A DNA stretch of 64,000 bases from Uranotaenia lowii (taxonomy: Eukaryota; Arthropoda; Insecta; Diptera; Culicidae): positions 158,539,519 to 158,603,518 of the forward strand of contig NC_073693.1 of assembly GCF_029784155.1 (NCBI RefSeq). Direction: 5' to 3'. Position numbers and translations under genes: made by a program. Numbering within the stretch: position 1 is the stretch's first letter; each line of letters starts with the position of its first letter. Below, piece after piece: positions 56,615-64,000 of the stretch. The notes below the pieces were generated by a model. That model was given only the letters and a program-made list of their open reading frames with translations, did no database searches and was not told the origin of the DNA.

Positions 56615-58578
56615 ATAAATAGATTCTCAGTATAGTGAAAGGCAGAAATGATTTTGTAATTTATTTAGATCATATTTGAGAGTCGCTCTCTGGAGCCACC
56701 AAATATTTTTCCTTGCTATGCTGTTGTATGTAACCAGGCAGTAGGAAAGCAAAAAATAGTTTCTCGTTTCCAATGCCCTCTCCTATCAAATCCCCTGCTA
56801 AACGCCAGACACTGTGCGCTTTTTGATGATGAGCCGTACGGAAAGACTTTGCCAATTACCCTCGTCTTCCATCTGTCTCAGGTTGTACACTGGCTAAGCT
56901 GTCAGGTGACAAGTTGATGGTAGAAAACTGATGTGAGTTCAATTTTCACCGACGGTTTTTTTTTTATTTTCTTGTTTCTGGGATGAATTTTTCAATAAAA
57001 TGAAAATCCCATAAAAAGTTTTCTTTTTGAATATAGTGGTCATACAACGTTTTTAATTTACAAGTTTTTATTCGAATTAGGGTTAGATGCCCTACTTTGG
57101 ACCCTTTAAGTGGTGGGTTTTATAAATCCATGTTTATCTCGTAAATTGACGAGAGTTTTTTGTTGTTCAGAAAATTAATTTATAGTTCATAATCTTTTCT
57201 GCATGTTTCAATGAGAATTTTAAACATAGGTTTCCCCGTTATTGAAAGATTTAGAAATATTTGTATGATCTCATTTCTCAACTTTAAACCTACTGTTCCG
57301 GTTTTGGTACTAAACTGGTTCCTTTTATTGAAGCTAGATAAAAAAACGTGTTGGGAAAAGTCGGGTAAGAAGGACACCCCAAGGTAGAATTACAATAGAA
57401 AATCAGATATTGCTTTCTTCATTACAGTTTTCTGCAGATGGACAGTTCAGGTTTTTTGCTATCGTATTTACCATTGGATATAGTAAAATTCCTGTATCAA
57501 GACTGTTTGTTGCACTTTTTAAAAATTGTCGGGTAAAACGGACACTTTGTAGAAGAGGTACATTATGCCGGAAAAATTGCTTGAAAGAACATAGTTTTGT
57601 GAGATCCGAATCCGTTGGCGCAGCAGTGTGGTTTTCCTAATTCCGTATTCTAGCAAGGCAAGAAAACACTCAAGTTTCTGTTTACAATGCTCAAACATTT
57701 ACACTTCCTTTCCGCTCTATAAGTAGAAAAATTGTTTGATTCATTTGTGTTTGCTTGTAGCAAATTTACAAAAAACCCCAAGGTATGAGTCGTTAGGTCA
57801 AACTAAGTCGAAAATGTCCTATTTTTGGGCCCTGTAAAATTTTCTGGGATTCCAAATGATTTTCTTTTAATTTAGAAACATTTGTTAGGAGAATTCATAT
57901 CTATTGTCGAAGGCTGAGGGCAGCAGTGGGTGGATTCCCAGACATTAAACTATGCGGACACCAACTCCAAATTTTCGGGTAAGTTCTTTAGTTAACTTTT
58001 ACGGATAAATGATGACAACTCGCACTTGTAGTTCAAACAATTTATTTGCACTAATCACCAAACATTTATTTTGGACTTCAAACGAACTTTAATGACTTAT
58101 ATTTAATTTATTTCTAACACTTAACAATTATTGAGATGGAATAGCTAAGAAAATTGCGGCCTGGCCGTCTTGTCGTCGTGATGGAACAAACTGTAGTAAA
58201 GTGATCGCTGGAATGGCGTTTCGGAAAACCCAAGCCGATCTTCTTTTCTGCTGTTGAAAAGAACGTCCTTTTCATCCGCTAAACAATTCGCGGCTTTCAT
58301 AACAAGACTTTTATAGCGATGAAATATTTCGCGCGCCACGCGCGCCGCGTCTTACTACGACGTGTCGAAATCCTGCCGAATACCTCGCTGCTCGATTACC
58401 ATGCCTGAACATCTATCAAAGAAACAGTAGTTTAATGGGAAACTTTGGCATGGATAGTTATAAAACGTGATTTTTCCATTTTCGTAGGTGATGGAGAGAA
58501 TCAAAGAAAATTAGCTATCAAAGAACGAAAGAACATAAGCCGTAGATATCATGAATATTTCGAAAAAGAAACAACGGC
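56615..58578. other. No recognised gene
   Basis: Contains the second 15-mer copy (56686-56700). TAGGGTTAGATGCCC with TTTGGACCC (57078-57103), GTCGGGTAAGAAGGACACCCC (57360-57380) and GTCGGGTAAAACGGACAC (57528-57546) again resemble G-run transposon ends. No gene is supported. Confidence 0.45.
56686..56700 (+). repeat. Recurrent 15-mer, copy 2
   Basis: Exact match to 773-787. Confidence 0.45.
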
Positions 58579-58649
58579 TCACCGGCAGGACTTGAACCTG
58601 CAATCTCCGCTTCAGTACAACGGCGCGTTAGCCAATTTCACCACGGTGA
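58579..58649 (-). tRNA. tRNA-like sequence, probably a pseudo-tRNA or SINE head
   Basis: The minus strand folds as a 71-nt tRNA: acceptor TCACCG with CGGTGA, D arm GTGAAATTGGCTAACGC, anticodon stem CCGTT with AGCGG around loop GTACTGA, and perfect T arm GCAGG-TTCAAGT-CCTGC. The anticodon position reads ACT, which is not a normal insect tRNA-Ser anticodon. The A and B boxes are good. No poly-T Pol III stop was confirmed. It could equally be a SINE head without a recognised body. Confidence 0.45.
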
Positions 58650-61520
58650 ACATGATGAAACCGGCCAACACGAGCAATCGAGCTCTGCCGATCAACTGCT
58701 GGACCTTCTATCGAAAACGCCATGTATATTCCGCATGTGATCTTTCCCACTATTGATCTCTCTTGTTTCTCTAACCCCACCCATCGACTCGGGATTTTAT
58801 CCGAGCGAGCACATGGTCGATTGCTTCGGGTTTCCTATTCATTCTAATATCTCAAAAATCCCCTTAGGACTTATCGAGCTGTCTGTTTTACCACCGAAAA
58901 ATAATCAGGGTTCCTCCTCGAGTTTGCACTGCCGAGTGCAGAAAAATATCTTGTGAGCTTAAGTTTCAATCATTTCCGATGTTCTGGTTCCAATTTTTTT
59001 ACAATTTAAATTTGTTGCCTATGAAAAGGTTGTTGAAAAAAATTCTGTGTTTTTGACAAAAAATTCTCCAATTCTGTGATTTGAACCTTAAATTCTGTGA
59101 CGGTTTTCTGTGTAGTACATTGGAAAATCATGTCAAACATCATTTTTAATAGAAAAAAATCAATTGATATTACCTTGTTTTGATATGTTTGTGATTTAAA
59201 GTCAGAAATGAAAAGTCGGAAGAGAGAAAAAAAAATTATCATTTTGAAAATCTCTTCAAAATTTAGAAAAAAATGTGGATTTTGTAAAAATTTTCAAAAT
59301 TCTGTGATCTGTGACAATGATTTTGTGACGAAATTTTGCTCAACATTCTTTGATAACACAGATGTTTCTGTGATTTCGGCAAACTTGGCCTGTGACCGGA
59401 TTGTGGAATCTGCGTCCAGTTGATTATTCTTGATTTCACGGTTCATCATTCGGACAATATCCTGATTGGAATCTTGGTTTTGCATTTAAAACTTAAATAA
59501 GATTAATTTTTTATGTTCATAACTCATCATTCCGGAAGTTTGAAAGAAAATATTTTAAATTAAATATCATTTTTGAGATTTCTCACAAGTACTTTTCTTA
59601 TTCTACTTATTCTGTATTGCAAATCATATTCAAAAACTGATAATTTTTTTTAATGAATTCAAATTTGGGCAAAGCTGAGAAAAAAATATTCCAGCAGCCG
59701 TATAAGCCGTAACTTTTTATTTACTTTAAGATTGAGAAAAACATTAGTTAACTTATTCGGACTGGCCCGGGATTTTAAAGTAAAGAGGACAATTATGACC
59801 GGCCTAGTTGCCAAAATATATAAAACCAAGTTCGTGTTCGTGTTTGATAACAAATTCCTCCATTTTTTTAAATTTCGAATATAGGTGGATTCTGCTTAGA
59901 TTTGTTCGGATTTTGTTTTGTTAATTCGAAAGAAAATGACCGGATTTTACCAGGTGTTGATAAGTATTTGCTCAGACCCCATAAATGCTGTATAAATTTT
60001 GCACTCCTTACTATACGGTCCCCCCCAGGAAGTGTATCTGTTCTATATACTATTTCACGAGCTCCCTCAGCTGTTATATCTTACCGTTGTTTTAATTCCG
60101 ATATTCTAGCAGTATAGTTAAAATAAATTAAATCTTTTTTTCTTGCTTACTGATAGCTTAAAAACTGCTTTGGATATAAAATATTTGTAGCAGTCGATAA
60201 TCATGATTGTCACTCTGACTGCTCGATGATCAAAGCATTCATAATGAATCGTAGATAAGCAATAGCCAATGAAGTCTTGACCACTGGAAAGATAAGACCC
60301 TTTTCTTATCGCTCCGAAATACTCGTGCCATATATATCTTGATTCTTGCAGTACATTTATTATGAGCAAACCATAAACCTAACTTATACCCCAGAAAAGA
60401 TATTCGACGTTTAACAACATAAATTTCATGTTAGCGTCTTAAATGGCTTATTTGAAAGCTGTTAAACCGAGGGACGAAAAAAAAATTGCTCAAAACAGCT
60501 TTGCAAAACCAATGAGTTTCTTGTTCTGTATAACGAATTTTGAAATTATTGAAAGCTGTAGTAAGCAAAACCTGCCATTTTAAATACTTTTCAATGGATT
60601 CAGTTTTTTATTTCGAAATGCTTATAACATTTTACATGAAATACTCAGCTTCATCTCATGTAAGCAAAAAACCAAAGCTTAAGAATAGGCTAAATCAATT
60701 AATCAAAACAAACTTCATTTCAAGCTTATTCTTATTTCCTGGATGATTTAATATGCAAAATTTTCATATTCCATATAAATTCCCATACAAAATTGTAACG
60801 TGTTGCGCTGATTTAGAAATCAACCAAATATCTCAAATTTTAGACTGATGCATGGTGACCCAAAAGGCATCGAAAAAACATATAGAAGCAAACAGTAATT
60901 TTTGCAGCGGTCTGATGGTGCAGCAACAAACGTATGGTTTTGATCCTTATAATTGAATGAATTTTAGTTTTTGATTCAAGAATGTATATACACAGTGGTG
61001 TTTCAAAAAATAGCAGCACCCACTGAAGCCACAAGTTATGTTCATACATCTTTTAAAAGAAATGGATTTATAAGTCGTAGCGTTTTTTTGCAGTTTCCCA
61101 AGTGAATTGTCTCTTGTTAATACATTTGTATCCCGAAGTTTGTTTTCGGAAGCTCGAAAACTGTCAAATGTTTGCTCAGCGTCGGCAGATTTCATACGAG
61201 GTGTAAAATTACCACACCTTCCGTATACAACGAACCTGGTGGATGTGTATCAATATTCCTAATCACGCTATCGAGCACAGAAAATATGATAAACTTTGAT
61301 ACAAAAACAGAATGAACGAAGCTTCAACTCTCTGGAGCCACCTAGTTTGTATGCCTTATGGAGCATATGAAAAGCTGAGCAGGTCAAATGGAATATTCAC
61401 GGATATTCACGTGTCAAATGGAATATTATTCACGTGTTCCAGATTTCATAGCTAGTATAAGCATATAGAAGAGAAGTGGTTTTTGAAAACTGGTAAATTG
61501 ACGGATTGGCAAAAACCTAT
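58650..61520. other. No recognised gene
   Basis: AT-rich and non-coding beyond chance frames of up to 83 codons. CAGTGGTGTTTCAAAAAATA at 60992 looks like a Tc1-type terminus but has no partner. The third 15-mer copy is at 61328-61342. Confidence 0.45.
61328..61342 (+). repeat. Recurrent 15-mer, copy 3
   Basis: Exact match to 773-787. Confidence 0.45.
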
Positions 61521-61812
61521 CTTGTGGTTTTCTTTAATTGATTTTTTTCGGTGATTTACGAAGAAAAAATAAAACTGCTGTTTTTTACGATTCGGCTTAC
61601 TGAATTTTAGCCATTTTCAGACAAAAGCCGCGTGTTTTCCTTGCGGCCGTCGTACGATAATTAAAAATGGACGACGGCTGTAAAGAAAACACGCGGCAAA
61701 ACAAGTTTTTTCCTGAGGATGACTTAAATTCTCTAAGCCGAAACTTAAAAAAACAGCAGTTTTATTTTTCATCTTAAATCACCGGAAAATTTCAATCTAA
61801 GAAAACCACAAG
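61521..61812. mobile_element. Foldback MITE
   Basis: Two inverted arms of about 130 bp meet near 61665. The outermost words are CTTGTGGTTTTCT and AGAAAACCACAAG, and AAAACACGCGGC with its complement lies near the loop. No target duplication was identified. Non-coding. Confidence 0.72.
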
Positions 61813-61861
61813 AAAGTGCGGTCATCAAAACCAAAAAAACAAAACCTATCTGAAAATACTT

Positions 61862-61945
61862 TGCTTGAGATTCCCTGTTGGGTTCGAGTTCATGGGCCTT
61901 GGCTTAGACGACTTAAACTCTACCGACTGACTGAGTTACGAGCAG
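61862..61945 (-). mobile_element. tRNA-derived SINE head
   Basis: The minus strand reads TAACTCAGTCAGTCGGTAGAG (tRNA D-arm and A box), then GAACTCGAACCC as a slightly altered B box about 40 nt later. Too short to be a full SINE; a body is not delimited. Confidence 0.5.
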
Positions 61946-64000
61946 GCGCGGTGCTCTACAGCAAACAACAGTTTCTCCGAGAAAGTCAAACTTGTATTGT
62001 ATCAGCATGGATCACAGTACAGTACATTATTGGAAATGAATACATATTTTCGTTTGAAAATGCAGTTGATGTGATTGCAAAAATAGAATATCTTGATATT
62101 TTTCAATCTTTCATTTTTCCTTTTATTCCCAACTCAATTGACAGAAAACGTTTCTAAAGGTTTTCATCGTAAGAAGCTTGAATCTAACGGTAGCCCGGAA
62201 TACTTCACTATTAACGCAATTTGTTAACCTTTTTTTTAACTCTTTAGCGTGAGCAAGGAAATCAATTCCAAATCATGGAAAATACCTAACATAAAGTTTC
62301 GTTCCTTGATCATGTGATTTTTTTTTCAAACATGTTTTGGTGAAGATTGGGTTATTTGGAAAAAGTTGCACAGCGATTCCCATTCTCCTACTCATATTGA
62401 TTTAATTATTAATAAAAAAAATCGTTTTCAAACAATGTAGGTAAACTAAAAGTTTATTTAGTTGAATGACGAGCTAGAATAACGAATAAGCTAAGTATTC
62501 AATATTTACAAAAGGTCTTCTGGTTTCCTAGTCGAAGTTAAACCTCTGACAAAACATCCCTTATCGTGATTCAAAAGCAATTGTGATTTCAGTTTTTTTC
62601 ACATTAGGTGGGTGTCATAACCTCTGCCTCAAGCACCACAAAGTGATTTCTTTATTGCAATTTTGTTTGTTCAAGTCCCACGTGTATCAGCCATGGGTTT
62701 CATTCCTTTTTTCTTCCTCCCTATTTAAATGATTCAATTTGCACAATTGCATGTGCTCAGGTGGTTTGCTTTCCGGTGCGGTTGTTTTATTTTCAATCGA
62801 GCAAACTGAATAACAGAAGGAAGCAAGTAAAAAACCACCAAACGGAACAAGACGGAAGCATGAATGATTAAATCGACTGTTAGCATCTTCTCGATGCTTG
62901 GGAAGGAAAACGAAAAAAAAAATCCGGGGAGATGAATATTTCCTTGAAAGAGGTCTCTTACTTTCGTAATGGTAACAGAACGTAACGATTTGTGCTTTCT
63001 TTTATGATACGCAAACTCTCTGAGAGCTTTCCGGACAATGTGTTCATTTGTTCATTTCATTCAACACAGTTTGAACTTACAGGACGCGCTACGTTGGGTA
63101 AGCGTTACACTTTGTTATAGTTTATTTACTTGCTGTCCAGTTGCATTAAAAGAAACTTTTTGAAAGAGCAAAGCAGAGCGTTGAATCATTCTTGCATGTT
63201 TTTTAATCAGTCATTTTCTGTTACATGATTTCACCTTAATTGTATCATAACAGTATGTAGTGTCAGAATTTTTGTTGAACATTCAGATATTGACAGCCAT
63301 TGATTCATTATGAGGAAAATCGTATTTCTTAGCTTACCATTTTAAATCATTCCGAAGTAGCGATTTACAAACAATAAACATACATACATAGGTATACATA
63401 TGTAGCGTATTAAAATTTTATTAAAAAATGCTTAAAAGTTACTTCTGCACAAATTTTTCATATATCATTGAAATTCAATGTATAACATTCATATTTTATC
63501 AAATCAATGATCGTTTTTTTCAAACCCTATTGCTTGATGTTTATGTTTTTTTCTGTCACTTGCAAAAGGGAAAGAATGTTAGTGAACCCACTTAAGCAAT
63601 GCTCCGTTTTCGATTTCATTCCGCCGGGTTGTTGAAAACTGGAAAATATTTTACAGTTTCCATGGAAGTCTTTCGGTTGCGATTCCCAGTCCGAGTGCCA
63701 TCTTTCCCGACCCTCGCCATCCAGGATGAAATATTTTTCAGCCAGTCAGCCACCATCATTCCCCAAATGCTAGATCTCCGCCGCGTGGGAGTTTCACCGG
63801 GAGGGTTTTTCTCGGAAAACTGCCATCTAATTTCTGTGGCTTTTATTTATGAGCCCGAGATTTCTGTTATCTATTCACTAGGTACTTGTGTTGCGAAATA
63901 AAACAAAATGTATACCACAAATGTATCCATAAGAGGGCAATAGGTAGTATCTAACCCTTCTTAATAGCGAGTAGGGAAATGTGCTCTTTTAATGGTGGCA
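61946..64000. other. No recognised gene
   Basis: Mostly AT-rich. A 113-codon plus frame (61816-62157) overlaps the SINE head. A 100-codon plus frame at 63599-63901 begins with ATG and is GC-balanced at 63600-63850, but has no recognisable domain. Confidence 0.45.

Noticed and set aside
57080..57840. Complete G-run transposon
   Set aside because: Motifs are present, but the right side does not form an inverted repeat with the left.
60992..61200. Tc1-like terminus CAGTGGTGTTTCAAAAAATA
   Set aside because: No inverted partner or TA pair could be found and the adjacent frame is not a transposase.
63599..63901. 100-codon frame as a host gene
   Set aside because: ATG start and balanced composition, but no domain, homologue or splice context that I can recognise; left as unassigned.

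Overview
This window looks like a repeat-saturated, non-genic stretch of an insect genome, probably a mosquito. The sequence is AT-rich and I could not recognise a single-copy host gene, rRNA, operon or CRISPR array. The mosquito guess rests on mobile-element content: Tc1/mariner elements whose catalytic spacing counts as DD37E (a type described from mosquitoes), an I-clade LINE with a TAA-repeat tail, RTE-type LINE fragments, tRNA-derived SINEs and an (AAGCTC)n tail. Family names come from reading translations and terminal sequences; no database was searched.

Layout. 1279-8147 is a long foldback element made of inverted 164-bp units; a 5.4-kb element (1408-6787) with TA target duplication sits in its left arm, and it carries an LTR retrotransposon (1663-5015, minus strand, TSD gaagc) and a second foldback element (5265-6236) enclosing a GC-rich palindromic island. 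9359-12101 is a hAT element with transposase remnants, split by a 1.4-kb element that holds a spliced mini-gene and by a 259-bp MITE duplicating GATC. 14365-17510 is a DD37E mariner split by an RTE fragment and a hairpin MITE. 18240-25479 is a nearly complete I-clade LINE, broken by a Jockey/CR1-type fragment (19536-20537) and a SINE (22150-22545). It is followed by 1.5 kb of 9-bp minisatellite (25520-27080). 29807-31553 is a decayed intron-containing gene of a repeat-like family.

36462-40963 is a second G-rich-ended TA element containing a hAT (36684-38624) with a Harbinger-like MITE inside it, plus another MITE. 41848-51360 is dominated by RTE fragments on both strands, two CACTCAG-ended MITEs inserted in RTE copies, mariner remnants, a SINE and a polyadenylated retroposon. 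53615-54690 is a repeat block between 24-bp exact direct repeats. 55315-56612 is the best preserved transposon, a DD37E mariner with one 8-nt coding deletion. The last 7 kb is mostly unassigned, with a tRNA-like sequence, a foldback element and a tRNA-derived SINE head.

The elements do not work together as a system; they record successive insertions. Eleven or more target-site duplications could be read directly, so the relative order of insertion is recoverable. The observations most worth follow-up are the transposon carrying a spliced reading frame, the families sharing a G-run plus TTGATC or TTCATAATTACCCC end structure, the GC-rich island, and the spliced repeat-like pseudogene.
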